In this document: piece by piece, positions 1 to 13,301 of the stretch
Layout: every line of letters starts with the position of its first letter
Numbering within the stretch: the stretch's first letter is position 1
The notes under the pieces: model-generated
Databases searched by the model: none
Seen by the model: only the letters and a program-made list of their open reading frames with translations
What the model was told of the DNA's origin: nothing
Assembly (NCBI RefSeq): GCF_031119625.1
Contig: NZ_JAVHZV010000003.1
Location: 1-64,000 of the forward strand
Direction: 5' to 3'
Source: Pseudomonas sp. G34
Lineage (GTDB): Bacteria; Pseudomonadota; Gammaproteobacteria; Pseudomonadales; Pseudomonadaceae
DNA: 64,000 nt
Program-made: the position numbers and the translations under genes

Positions 1-42
1 AATTCTGGAAGCGCGACCAACCAAGCATTCCAGGAGCCCCGG

Positions 43-990
43 ATGAACTTGCATAAACATGCCCGTCTTACCCCTCGAGGTCGAGCCCTTCTCGTGCAGC
101 GCATGCTCAATGGGTTACGTGTCGAGGATGCAGCACAAGCCGCAGGAGTCAGTGTCCGCACCGCCTACAAGTGGCTCAGGCGCTTTCGTGAGGAGGGCGA
201 GGCCGGTCTGATGGATCGTTCGTCACGTCCGCACTCTTGCCCGCATGAGACGGCAGTCGACCTGATCGAACAATTGATTCAACTACGCCAATCTCGCCAT
301 ACCTACCGACAGATCGCCCAGGTACTCGGCATGGCCGTCAGTACCGTTGCGCGCCGTCTCAAACAAGCTGGCTTTCATCGGTTGGCCGAGTTAGAGCCCG
401 CCCCTGTAGTGGTGCGTTACGAATACCCCAACGCCGGCGATCTCCTGCATCTGGACATCAAGAAACTTGGCCGATTCTGGAGGCCAGGACACCGAGTTAC
501 GGGGAGTCGCCTGCAGGGCTCCGATGGTGCCGGCTGGGAGTTCGCTCATGTGGCCATCGACGACGCCTCTCGACTGGCCTTCACCAGCCTGCACCCGGAT
601 GAGCGCGGCAGTAGCGCCTGTCGGGCCTTGCTGCAGGCGTTGCGTTACTACCGTGGGTTGGGCATCCGCTTCAAACGCGTCATGACAGACAATGGTGCCT
701 GCTACCGCTCTCATACGTTTCGGCGCTTATGCGCTCGGCTAGGGCTGAAACACATCCGCACCAAACCCTATACACCGCGCACGAACGGCAAGGCCGAACG
801 CTTCATCCAGACCAGCCTACGTGAGTGGGCCTATGCACGCAGCTATGACAGCTCCGAACAACGAGCCAGGCACTTGCCTGCCTGGCTGCACCACTACAAC
901 TGGCATAGACCGCATGCCAGCCTCCATTACAAACCACCCATCAGTCGGGCTCCATTGCCACTGAACAACGTACTGGGTTTACACAACTAG
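43..990 (+). mobile_element. IS481-type DDE transposase
   Basis: This 315-residue protein is a transposase. An N-terminal helix-turn-helix covers roughly residues 10-60 (AAGVSVRTAYKWLRRF), followed by a second HTH-like segment and an integrase core. The catalytic acidic residues are visible: Asp in LHLDIKKL, Asp in MTDNGACY and Glu in NGKAERFIQT. That layout and length fit the IS481 family. The ORF looks intact. The left end of the element lies at or beyond the window edge, and I could not identify terminal inverted repeats or a target duplication, so the element borders are not defined. It lies immediately downstream of the orphan gspK and may mark a rearrangement there. Confidence 0.88.
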
Positions 991-999
991 GCGTCCCCG

Positions 1000-1154
1000 C
1001 CCGTCCCCACAGGTAAAGCAGCGATGTCCGCTTGGTAGCTCAGGCCAAGGCGCTCTGCGCCTGCTCCGACTGCGCTCGGCATGCAACAGCGGACGCAGAG
1101 CGTCCTCGGCGGCATTCCCACGCAGAGCGTGAGGAACGATCAGTTGGGTGGCTG
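1000..1154. repeat. Direct repeat copy 1 (~155 bp)
   Basis: This copy starts near CCCGTCCCCACAGG and ends near CAGTTGGGTGGC. The same sequence recurs 231 bases further on with a handful of substitutions and no visible gap. It is non-coding and lies directly after the transposase stop codon. Confidence 0.85.
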
Positions 1155-1186
1155 CTTCGTCGGTGTCAGCGGTCGTAAGTCTCCCA

Positions 1187-1244
1187 CCTGTGGGAGCGGG
1201 CCATGCCCGCGAAAAAAATCACGGGCATGGCCCGTTCCCACAGG
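1187..1244. repeat. REP-like inverted repeat
   Basis: Two ~26-base arms face each other around an A-rich centre. The left arm begins CCTGTGGGAGCGGG and the right arm ends CCCGTTCCCACAGG. About 25 of 27 positions pair. The GCGGG/CCCGC core with flanking GTGGGA resembles the repetitive extragenic palindromes known from Pseudomonas. The right arm runs into the second copy of the direct repeat. Confidence 0.75.
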
Positions 1245-1385
1245 TAAAGCAGCGATGTCCGCTTGGGAGCTCAGGCCAAGGCGCTCTGCGCCTGCTCCGA
1301 CCGCGCGCGGCATGCAACAGCGGACGCGGAGCGCCCTCGGCGGCATTCCCACGCAGAGCGTGAGGAACGATCAGTTGGGTGGCCG
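1231..1385. repeat. Direct repeat copy 2 (~155 bp)
   Basis: This is the second copy of the repeat at 1000-1154, offset by exactly 231 bases throughout. It differs by scattered substitutions, for example TTGGGAGC against TTGGTAGC. The constant offset points to a tandem duplication of a ~231-bp unit that includes the REP-like element. Confidence 0.85.
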
Positions 1386-1494
1386 CTCTTGCCATCGGCT
1401 CACAGGATACAGGCTCCCGGAAACCCAAAGATCGCCAACAGGCTCTCTATGAGCGCCCCAGGGCCTGCCGCGTTGAATCGACAACAGCCCCTAG

Positions 1495-2466
1495 CTACAA
1501 GGCGAACGGCAAGGGTTCGCGGCTGATCACCTGCACCCGCTGTGCGGGCACCTGGGCGTGCCAGCGCACCACCCCCTGGGCCTGTACCTGGAACTGGCTG
1601 GCGATCCGCCGGCCATCCTGCTCGAACTCGAGCTGCAGGATGAAATCACCGCTGTTGAGCAGCAGCCCTTCACTCAAGCGCTCGAACGTCGGGTCGTCCA
1701 CCGCGCCCAGGGCCTCGCGCAAGGCCGCCACATCGCGGTAGCCGTTGGCCGGCCGGCCGGTGATGATGCGCGCCAGCAGCGAGCGCGCGAACTCACCCTC
1801 GTAGAGCGCATCGAGCAGGGGCAGCTGCTCCAGGCTCAGGGCATTGGCATTCAGGCGCCAGCCCGATGTCTGCGGCAGTGCACAGAGCTGCGGATAACGC
1901 AGCTGCCGGCCGCCCTGCGGGGTGAGCAGCAGGTTCAGCTCGCTCATGTCCACCATCGGCTGGTTGGCCGCCAGCCGAGGTGGCGTCTGGCGCAGGTACT
2001 GATCGCTTTCGGCGCCGTGCAGGCGGCTTTGGCCGTCGCTGTCGATCCAGTCGGCCAGGGCATGCACCAGTTGCTCGGCGGCCAGGTCATCACCGAGCAG
2101 GTACTGCAGCTGACGCTCGGCCCGTTCGGCTTCCTGGCCGGCCAGTGCATTGACGTTGAAGCAGCTGTGCAGATCACGAATGCGCAGGGTCGCCGCGCCG
2201 CCGGCGAAGGCGTAGCGCAACGGCTGGCCACGCAGGGCTTGCCAGAACAGCGGGCTCTGCCGCCAGGCAGGATCGCGCAACGCCTGCTCGGCGAACGCCA
2301 GGCCGGCGACCTCCAGGGCCCGCGCCTGGATGCGCTGCTGCTGCAGGCGCACCGCGTCGACCTGCTGCCGACCCTGCTGCACCATCCACGCCAGCCCAGC
2401 GGCAAGCATGGCCAGGGCCACCAACACCATCAATAACGCGGCACCGCGTTGCTGCCTGCAACCCAT
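1495..2466 (-). CDS. gspK: Type II secretion minor pseudopilin GspK
   Basis: This 323-residue protein is the minor pseudopilin K, which caps the type II secretion pseudopilus in the inner membrane and periplasm. The N-terminus has a prepilin-type signal: a short basic leader, then a hydrophobic helix starting after RG (RGAALLMVLVALAML). The residue at mature position 5 is not Glu, which is a known property of GspK. SCFNVNAL and the DWIDSDG segment match the family. Length is normal. It is an orphan: no other gsp gene is present, upstream lies the divergent tatABC, and downstream a repeat region and a transposase. The remaining secretion genes may lie left of the window or have been lost. Confidence 0.88.
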   Translation of the reverse strand: MGCRQQRGAALLMVLVALAMLAAGLAWMVQQGRQQVDAVRLQQQRIQARALEVAGLAFAEQALRDPAWRQSPLFWQALRGQPLRYAFAGGAATLRIRDLHSCFNVNALAGQEAERAERQLQYLLGDDLAAEQLVHALADWIDSDGQSRLHGAESDQYLRQTPPRLAANQPMVDMSELNLLLTPQGGRQLRYPQLCALPQTSGWRLNANALSLEQLPLLDALYEGEFARSLLARIITGRPANGYRDVAALREALGAVDDPTFERLSEGLLLNSGDFILQLEFEQDGRRIASQFQVQAQGVVRWHAQVPAQRVQVISREPLPFAL

Positions 2467-2616
2467 CGCTCACCCCTCGAAGCAGAGAGCCGACAGTCAA
2501 CAGGCTGAATGTTGCAGAGAGGTGGCAATCGCCCTTTTTCGTCATCGCCGCGTCACCGTAGCGTCACAAAGCCCAGGCAGATTAGCCCTTCAATTTCATG
2601 GCGTTGGAGAGTTTTC

Positions 2617-2850
2617 ATGGGTGGCATCGGTATCTGGCAACTGGTCATCGTGCTGTTGATCGTGTTCCTGTTGTTCGGCAGCAAACGCCTCAAGACCCTG
2701 GGTGGCGATCTGGGTGAAACCATCCAGGGCTTCCGCAAATCCATGGCCAGCAACAGCGAAGCCGACGAGCCGCCGGCCCAGGTGCAGCAGCAGGCGCCGC
2801 TGAGCGAAACCGCCCAGCCAGCTCGCGCCCACACGGACCGGCCAGCCTGA
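2617..2850 (+). CDS. tatA: Twin-arginine translocase subunit TatA
   Basis: This 77-residue protein forms the Tat translocation pore in the inner membrane. The ATG at 2617 is chosen because [14 protein letters not shown] is the classic TatA start: a short periplasmic N-terminus, one transmembrane helix, then the hinge [17 protein letters not shown] and an amphipathic helix. A longer reading from 2509 would add 36 residues that do not look like TatA. The C-terminal tail is rich in Ala, Gln and Pro. Its stop codon overlaps the tatB start by one base, so the genes are co-transcribed. Confidence 0.93.
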   Translation: MGGIGIWQLVIVLLIVFLLFGSKRLKTLGGDLGETIQGFRKSMASNSEADEPPAQVQQQAPLSETAQPARAHTDRPA

Positions 2851-3146
2851 TGTTCGAAGTAGGCTTCACCGAGCTGCTGCTGATAAGTGTGGTGGCGTTG
2901 CTGGTGCTCGGCCCGGAACGCCTGCCGGTGGCGGCCCGCACCCTGGGTCGCGGCCTTGGCCAGGCAAAACGGGCAATGGCCATGCTGCGCGACCAGGTGG
3001 AACGGGAGCTCGATGCCCAGGCCGTGAGCAAGGAACTGGATGCCCTGCCGTTGCGGCAACTGGAGCAGGAGCTGCGTAGCGGAATCAATCTGCAGCCGCA
3101 GCCTCAGCCTCAGCAGGCTGCGGCCAAAACCGAGGGCAGCGTATGA
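2850..3146 (+). CDS. tatB: Twin-arginine translocase subunit TatB
   Basis: This 98-residue protein is the TatB receptor subunit, which together with TatC binds twin-arginine signal peptides. The N-terminus [19 protein letters not shown] is a TatB-type membrane helix with the conserved Glu. It is followed by the hinge LGPERLPVAART and a charged amphipathic helix. The protein is shorter than E. coli TatB, mostly in the C-terminal tail, which ends in a Gln-Pro repeat. It overlaps tatA by one base and tatC by four. Confidence 0.93.
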   Translation: MFEVGFTELLLISVVALLVLGPERLPVAARTLGRGLGQAKRAMAMLRDQVERELDAQAVSKELDALPLRQLEQELRSGINLQPQPQPQQAAAKTEGSV

Positions 3147-3889
3147 GCCGCATGCCGTTGACCGCCCACCTGGGCGAACTGCGCAAGCGGCTGCTGCGCT
3201 GCCTGCTGGCGATTGTGCTGGCCTTCCTGGGCCTGTTTCCCTTCGCGCAGACCCTCTACACGCTGATCTCCGAACCGCTGCGCCGCTACCTGCCCGAAGG
3301 CGCGAGCATGATCGCCACCAGCGTGACCTCGCCGTTCCTGGCACCGTTCAAGCTGACGCTGATGGTCGCCATATTCCTGTGCATGCCGATACTGCTGCAT
3401 CAGGCGTGGGGCTTCGTGGCACCGGGGCTGTATCGCCGCGAGCGGCGCATCGCGGTACCGCTGCTGGTCTCCAGCATCCTGCTGTTCTACGCCGGCATGG
3501 CCTTCGCGTTCTTCGCGGTGTTCCCGATGATGTTCGGCTTCTTCGCCAGCGTCACGCCCGATGGCGTGGAGATGATGACCGATATCGCCCTGTACCTGGA
3601 TTTCATCCTCGCCCTGTTCCTGGCGTTCGGGCTGGCCTTCGAGATTCCGGTGGCCACCTTCATCATCGTCTGGGCTGGGCTTACCGATGTCGCCACGCTG
3701 CGGCGTAGCCGGCCTTACGTGATCGTCGGCTGCTTCGTGGTCGGCATGCTGCTGACCCCGCCGGACGTGTTCTCGCAAACCATGCTGGCGGTGCCGATGT
3801 GGCTGCTGTTCGAAGTCGGCCTGCTGGCCTGCGGCAGCATCCAGCGCCGCCAGCAGCAAGGCGAGCAGGAGCTGGCCGTCAGCGAGTGA
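3143..3889 (+). CDS. tatC: Twin-arginine translocase subunit TatC
   Basis: This 248-residue protein is the polytopic core of the Tat translocase and recognises the twin-arginine motif of folded export substrates. The N-terminal signature MPLTAHLGELRKRLL, the conserved FEIPV segment and the late LTPPD motif are present, and about six membrane segments can be drawn. Pseudomonads usually carry a housekeeping tatABC near hisIE. This one sits beside gspK instead, so it may be an additional Tat system; that is inference, as the rest of the genome is not visible. The multicopper oxidase at 13.3-14.7 kb in this window has a Tat signal. Confidence 0.95.
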   Translation: MSRMPLTAHLGELRKRLLRCLLAIVLAFLGLFPFAQTLYTLISEPLRRYLPEGASMIATSVTSPFLAPFKLTLMVAIFLCMPILLHQAWGFVAPGLYRRERRIAVPLLVSSILLFYAGMAFAFFAVFPMMFGFFASVTPDGVEMMTDIALYLDFILALFLAFGLAFEIPVATFIIVWAGLTDVATLRRSRPYVIVGCFVVGMLLTPPDVFSQTMLAVPMWLLFEVGLLACGSIQRRQQQGEQELAVSE

Positions 3890-3939
3890 GGGCTGGGGTG
3901 CGTTGCCGTTTCACGCACCGGCGCGATGGCCCTGTCGAT

Positions 3940-3962
3940 AGCCTGCTGGCAGCCAGCAGGCT
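3940..3962. terminator. Hairpin between convergent tatC and NIF3-like gene
   Basis: AGCCTGCTGG and CCAGCAGGCT pair perfectly over 10 bp around a 3-base loop. The hairpin lies 50 bases after the tatC stop and 3 bases before the stop of the opposing gene. No T-run follows on either strand, so it is a possible bidirectional terminator only. Confidence 0.45.
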
Positions 3963-3965
3963 GGG

Positions 3966-4283
3966 TCAGAATTGCAGATCGGACAGGCGCCACACTTCGA
4001 AGGCGGGCACTTCGTAGGGATGGGCTTTGCGCATTGCCTTGACGGCGTTGTGGATCAGCTCGTCAGCGACCACCAGCTCGACCTTCCACTCGGCAACCGT
4101 GGCCAGCTCGCCGCTTTTGCCAATGAACGGCGTGCTGCCTTCCAGCGGGCGGAACTGGCCGCGCCCCTGGGTTTGCCAGCAGCAGTGTTCGTAGCCGGCA
4201 GCACGCCCGGCGCCTTCCGCGAATACGACGGCTTTCACGCTTTCCAGGTGGCTCTCTGGAACGTAGAAACACAGCTTGTACAT
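3966..4283 (-). CDS. Small NIF3/YqfO-like protein
   Basis: This 105-residue protein resembles the short stand-alone NIF3 (NGG1p-interacting factor 3-like) domain proteins common in proteobacteria. Supporting segments are MYKLCFYVPESHLE at the N-terminus and AHPYEVPAFEVW near the C-terminus; the HPYE-PA signature is typical. The molecular function of the family is not established. The ATG at 4283 is preferred over an adjacent TTG because GGAG lies six bases upstream of it. It is convergent with tatC and is a single-gene unit. Confidence 0.8.
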   Translation of the reverse strand: MYKLCFYVPESHLESVKAVVFAEGAGRAAGYEHCCWQTQGRGQFRPLEGSTPFIGKSGELATVAEWKVELVVADELIHNAVKAMRKAHPYEVPAFEVWRLSDLQF

Positions 4284-10139
<5,856 letters not shown>

Positions 10140-10423
10140 GCGCCTGTTCATACTCTTTCAGCCCAGGTTCGTCGACGTTGCGACTCCGATCGAGTGTTTT
10201 ACTCAGCACGTTGCGTCGACCGGTTGAACCCGCCGGCGAGAGCGGACATTTGTAGGGTGGACGACGCTTCATCCGTCCACCGCTCCGTGATCGCAACGGT
10301 GGATGAAAAGAGCGTCATCCACCCTACGTAGCGAGCGACCGCTTCTGCCTTGTAGTTGCCTCTTCATGCGCATACAAGACTTTGAACAGGCTCTAAGAGC
10401 CCACGCTTTCACCCTGCCACCTA
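10140..10423. other. mltF / LysR intergenic region
   Basis: These 284 bases between the convergent ends of mltF and the LysR gene hold the inverted repeat at 10251-10329. Nothing else was recognised. Confidence 0.55.
10251..10329. repeat. REP-like inverted repeat around GTAGGGTGGAYGACGC
   Basis: The left arm GTAGGGTGGACGACGC...TTCATCC...CCACCG is mirrored by CGGTGGATGAA...GCGTCATCCACCCTAC on the right. The arms are about 30 bases long with small gaps and a ~14-base centre. It resembles an extragenic inverted repeat that I recall as frequent in pseudomonads. It lies between two convergent genes. Confidence 0.75.
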
Positions 10424-11314
10424 CTATCGAACGCTCTTGATCACCTCGATAAACGCCCGCAGCGCAGCCGATACGGGGCGGTGGCTCGGGTAATAGAGGC
10501 GCAACCCGCCCACCAGCGGCGACCAGTCCTCCAGCACGGCGACCAGCTTGCCCTCCTCCAGCCAGCGTTGCGCCGCCATGTCCGGCACATAGGCGATACC
10601 CATGCCGGCCACGGCCGCTTCGATCATCAGCTGCGTATGGTTGAGGGTCATGCTGCCCGGCACGTCCACAGCGACCTCCTGCCCACGCTGGGCGAACTCC
10701 CAGCGGTACAGCTTGCCGCTGGGCAGGCGCTGGCGGATGCAGCGATGGCCGCGTAAGTCCTCTGGCGTGACGGGGTGCCCGGCACTGGCCAGGTACTCGG
10801 GCGACGCCACGGCGAGAAAGCGAAAATCCTCGCTCAGGGCCACCGCGATCATGTCCTGGGGCACCGCCTCGGCGAGCCGAAGGCCGGCATCGAAGCCTTC
10901 GCGCACCACATCTACCAGGTGACCATCGCTGACCAGATCCAGGGAAACCTGCGGGTAACGCTGCAGAAAGGCCGGCACCACGCGCTTGAGCAATACGCGC
11001 ATGGCCTCCTCGCCACCGTTGATGCGCAGGGTGCCGGTGGGATGACCACCCTCCTCGCTCAACGCGTCGATAGCCTGGTCGAGCCCCTGCAGCACCGGCG
11101 CCAGGCGCTGCAGGAAATGCTCACCGGCCTCGGTCGGCGCCACGCTGCGCGTGGTGCGGTGCAGCAGGCGCACACCCAGCTGACGCTCCAGCGCGGCAAT
11201 CGCGTGGCTGAGTGCGGAGCGGGAAATCCCCAGCTCATCGGCGGCTTTTCTAAAGCTGCGGTGCTGCGCCACCGCCATCAGGGCAGTGAGATCGCCTAGC
11301 GTCGGCCTGCTCAT
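10424..11314 (-). CDS. LysR-family transcriptional regulator
   Basis: This 296-residue protein has an N-terminal winged HTH (SFRKAADELGISRSALSHAIAAL, residues ~18-40) followed by RLLHRTTRSVAPTEAGE, both typical of LysR regulators. A substrate-binding domain follows from about residue 90. It is transcribed divergently from the short-chain dehydrogenase at 11414 with a 99-bp gap. By the usual LysR arrangement it probably controls that gene and the lipocalin-like gene after it. The inducer is unknown. Confidence 0.9.
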   Translation of the reverse strand: MSRPTLGDLTALMAVAQHRSFRKAADELGISRSALSHAIAALERQLGVRLLHRTTRSVAPTEAGEHFLQRLAPVLQGLDQAIDALSEEGGHPTGTLRINGGEEAMRVLLKRVVPAFLQRYPQVSLDLVSDGHLVDVVREGFDAGLRLAEAVPQDMIAVALSEDFRFLAVASPEYLASAGHPVTPEDLRGHRCIRQRLPSGKLYRWEFAQRGQEVAVDVPGSMTLNHTQLMIEAAVAGMGIAYVPDMAAQRWLEEGKLVAVLEDWSPLVGGLRLYYPSHRPVSAALRAFIEVIKSVR

Positions 11315-11354
11315 TGTTCACTCCCATTCACCAGCTCATGCAGATTAAAGCCGA

Positions 11355-11370
11355 TTATCACAACAAATAA
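11355..11370. promoter_or_regulatory. Possible LysR-type operator
   Basis: TTAT and ATAA lie eight bases apart in the gap between the divergent LysR and SDR genes. The AT-rich dyad fits the loose T-N11-A pattern of LysR sites. It is short, so the call is weak. Confidence 0.35.
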
Positions 11371-11413
11371 CCTGATTAGAGTGCACCTTCACGCAATCAC
11401 CAAGGAGCACAGC

Positions 11414-12247
11414 ATGAGCAAGACCTGGCTTATCACCGGCGCGTCATCCGGGCTCGGCAAGATCATGACCACCCAGCTGCTACAGCGCGGTGATCGGGTG
11501 ATCGCCACCGCACGGCGTGAGCAAGCCCTGCAGGATCTGTCGAACGCGCATAGAGACCGGCTGCAGGTGCTCGCGCTGGACCTCACCGACACCGTGCAGA
11601 TCGGCCGCGTGATCGAGCATGCCTTCGAGCGCTTCGGCCGTATCGACGTGATCGTCAGCAACGCCGGCTATGGCCTGTTCGGGCCTGCTGAGCAGGTAAG
11701 CGACGAGCAGATCGATCGGCTGCTGGCCACCAACCTGACCGGCTCGATCCAGCTGATCCGCCACAGCCTGCCCCACCTGCGCGCCCAGGGCGGCGGGCGC
11801 ATCGTCCAGGTGTCGTCCGAGGGCGGGCAGATCGCCTACCCCGGCTTCAGCCTCTACCACGCCAGCAAATGGGGGATCGAAGGCTTCGTCGAAGCCGTGG
11901 CCCAGGAGGTCGCGCCCTTCGGCATCGATTTCATCCTCGCCGAGCCCGGTCCGACTCGCACCAACTTCGCTGCGGCCCTCGATCTGGCAATTCCTTCCGG
12001 CGTTTACCAGGACACACCGGCCGGCCAGGTTCACGCGATGATCGCCAGCGGCGAATTCAAGATCCGCGGTGATGCGGTGAACACGGTCGAGGCGATCATT
12101 CGAGCAGCTGATTCAGCCAGCCCGCCCTTGCGCCTGGCCCTGGGCAGCACCGCCTACGAAAACATCCATCGCGCCCTGACCGGGCGCCTGGAAGCGCTCG
12201 AAGCGCAGCGTGCCGTGGCCTTCTCGGCCGACAGCCAGGAGCACTGA
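11414..12247 (+). CDS. Short-chain dehydrogenase/reductase
   Basis: This 277-residue protein is a classical SDR oxidoreductase. It shows the NAD(P)-binding motif TGASSGLGK at residues ~8-16, the NAGYG motif, the catalytic Ser in VSSEGG and YHASK with the catalytic Tyr and Lys. The substrate cannot be read from the sequence. The ATG at 11414 follows AAGGAG and begins MSKTWLITG, as SDRs usually do; an in-frame ATG 33 bases earlier lacks support. It is divergent from the LysR regulator and immediately followed by the lipocalin-like gene, one base apart, so the two are an operon. Confidence 0.9.
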   Translation: MSKTWLITGASSGLGKIMTTQLLQRGDRVIATARREQALQDLSNAHRDRLQVLALDLTDTVQIGRVIEHAFERFGRIDVIVSNAGYGLFGPAEQVSDEQIDRLLATNLTGSIQLIRHSLPHLRAQGGGRIVQVSSEGGQIAYPGFSLYHASKWGIEGFVEAVAQEVAPFGIDFILAEPGPTRTNFAAALDLAIPSGVYQDTPAGQVHAMIASGEFKIRGDAVNTVEAIIRAADSASPPLRLALGSTAYENIHRALTGRLEALEAQRAVAFSADSQEH

Positions 12248-12248
12248 C

Positions 12249-12752
12249 ATGAACCAGCATCCATTGATCCGCATGGCCGCAGCCACTGCATTGCTACTGT
12301 GCGCCGCGAGCAGCCTGGCAGCCGAGGCACCGAACAAGGTCGCCGGCACCTGGAACCTGATCGCCGCCACGGTGGAGAGCAATGGCGTGAAGTCCTACCC
12401 CTACGGCCCCGAGCCTCGCGGCCGGCTGGTCTTCACCCCGGATCTGTACTTCGTGGAGTTTTTGCACGACCCACGCATCCCGCGCTTTCAGTCCAACCAA
12501 CGGGGCGGCGGCACCGACGCGGAAAACCGCGCGGTGATGGCAGGCAGCCTGGCGCTGTATGGGCGCTACACCGTCGATGAGCAAGGCAACTTCAGTGGCA
12601 ACAGGGTGGAAGGCTCATCCTTCCCGAACTGGACCGGCGACGTGCGCACCACCCGGGAATTGCGCATGGAGGTCCGGGGCGAGCGCATGATCGAAAGCTT
12701 CCAGCGCCCTGGCGGTGCCAAGGTCAGGCTGGTGTTCGAGCGCGCCGATTAG
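12249..12752 (+). CDS. Lipocalin-like exported protein
   Basis: This 167-residue protein has a Sec signal peptide (MNQHPLIRMAAATALLLCAASSLAA, shown here as its hydrophobic core AAATALLLCAASSLAA). A lipocalin-like domain follows, opening with VAGTWNLIAATVES and containing GRLVFTPDLYFVEF. Such small beta-barrel proteins often bind hydrophobic ligands; no ligand can be inferred. The start at 12249 follows the SDR stop by a single base. It ends convergently with tadA, 43 bases apart. Confidence 0.72.
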   Translation: MNQHPLIRMAAATALLLCAASSLAAEAPNKVAGTWNLIAATVESNGVKSYPYGPEPRGRLVFTPDLYFVEFLHDPRIPRFQSNQRGGGTDAENRAVMAGSLALYGRYTVDEQGNFSGNRVEGSSFPNWTGDVRTTRELRMEVRGERMIESFQRPGGAKVRLVFERAD

Positions 12753-12795
12753 GCGCTCCGGCAACTGGCAGCGCAGCATGAACAGGCTGTATGGA

Positions 12796-13272
12796 CTACT
12801 GACGCCGCGCCTTGAAAAACGCCTTCAACACCTCGCCACACGCCTCGGCCAGCACCCCGCCCTCGACCAGCACACGGTGGTTGAGAAACGCCTGATCGAA
12901 AAACTGGCCGCGGCTTACCGCCATGCCGGCACGGGGTTCGCTGGCGCCGAATACCACGCGCTGCACCCGCGAATGGACGATCAGCCCGGCGCACATGGCG
13001 CAGGGTTCCAGGGTCACGTACAGGGTGCTACCGGGCAGGCGGTAGTTGGCGATAGCGTGCGCGGCGGCGCGGATGGCGACCATCTCGGCGTGGGCGCTGG
13101 GGTCCGAGGTGGAGATCGGGCAGTTGAAACCGCGGCCGATCACTTCGCCCTCCTGCACCAGCACGGCGCCGACCGGTACTTCACCGCGCAGAGCGCCTTC
13201 GGCGGCCAGCGCCAGCGCTTCGCGCATGAAACGCTCGTCGTGGCTACGGTCGATGATCAGCGGGGCTCTCAA
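12796..13272 (-). CDS. tadA: tRNA-specific adenosine deaminase
   Basis: This 158-residue enzyme deaminates the wobble adenosine of tRNA-Arg(ACG) to inosine. Zinc ligands and the catalytic Glu are visible in HAEMVAI and PCAMC. The start is unusual: the reading frame opens with TTG at 13272, with an in-frame stop a few codons upstream. The next ATG, 15 codons in, would delete the IIDRSHDERF segment that I recall as conserved in Pseudomonas TadA. No good Shine-Dalgarno supports either start. It lies 29 bases downstream of the multicopper oxidase on the same strand, so it may be read from that transcript. Confidence 0.93.
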   Translation of the reverse strand: MRAPLIIDRSHDERFMREALALAAEGALRGEVPVGAVLVQEGEVIGRGFNCPISTSDPSAHAEMVAIRAAAHAIANYRLPGSTLYVTLEPCAMCAGLIVHSRVQRVVFGASEPRAGMAVSRGQFFDQAFLNHRVLVEGGVLAEACGEVLKAFFKARRQ

Positions 13273-13291
13273 ATCAAGGTTCTCAAATCAG
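13265..13291. repeat. Short direct repeat at the tadA start
   Basis: TCTCAAATCA occurs twice, about 14 bases apart, between the multicopper oxidase stop and tadA. The tadA TTG start codon lies inside the first copy. This may be a small duplication in the leader. Confidence 0.6.
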
Positions 13292-13301
13292 GGTACTCAC
13301 G

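Larger units (their letters stand above)
991..1494. other. Non-coding stretch with duplicated sequence and REP-like hairpin
   Basis: These 504 bases between the transposase and gspK hold no convincing gene. Short ORFs here are translations of repeats in several frames. The content is a ~155-bp direct duplication with a REP-like inverted repeat between the copies, listed separately. The last ~110 bases before gspK show nothing recognisable. Confidence 0.7.

Noticed and set aside
1081..1526. Several small ORFs in the repeat region
   Set aside because: They are translations of the duplicated unit and REP-like hairpin in several frames, without ribosome sites.
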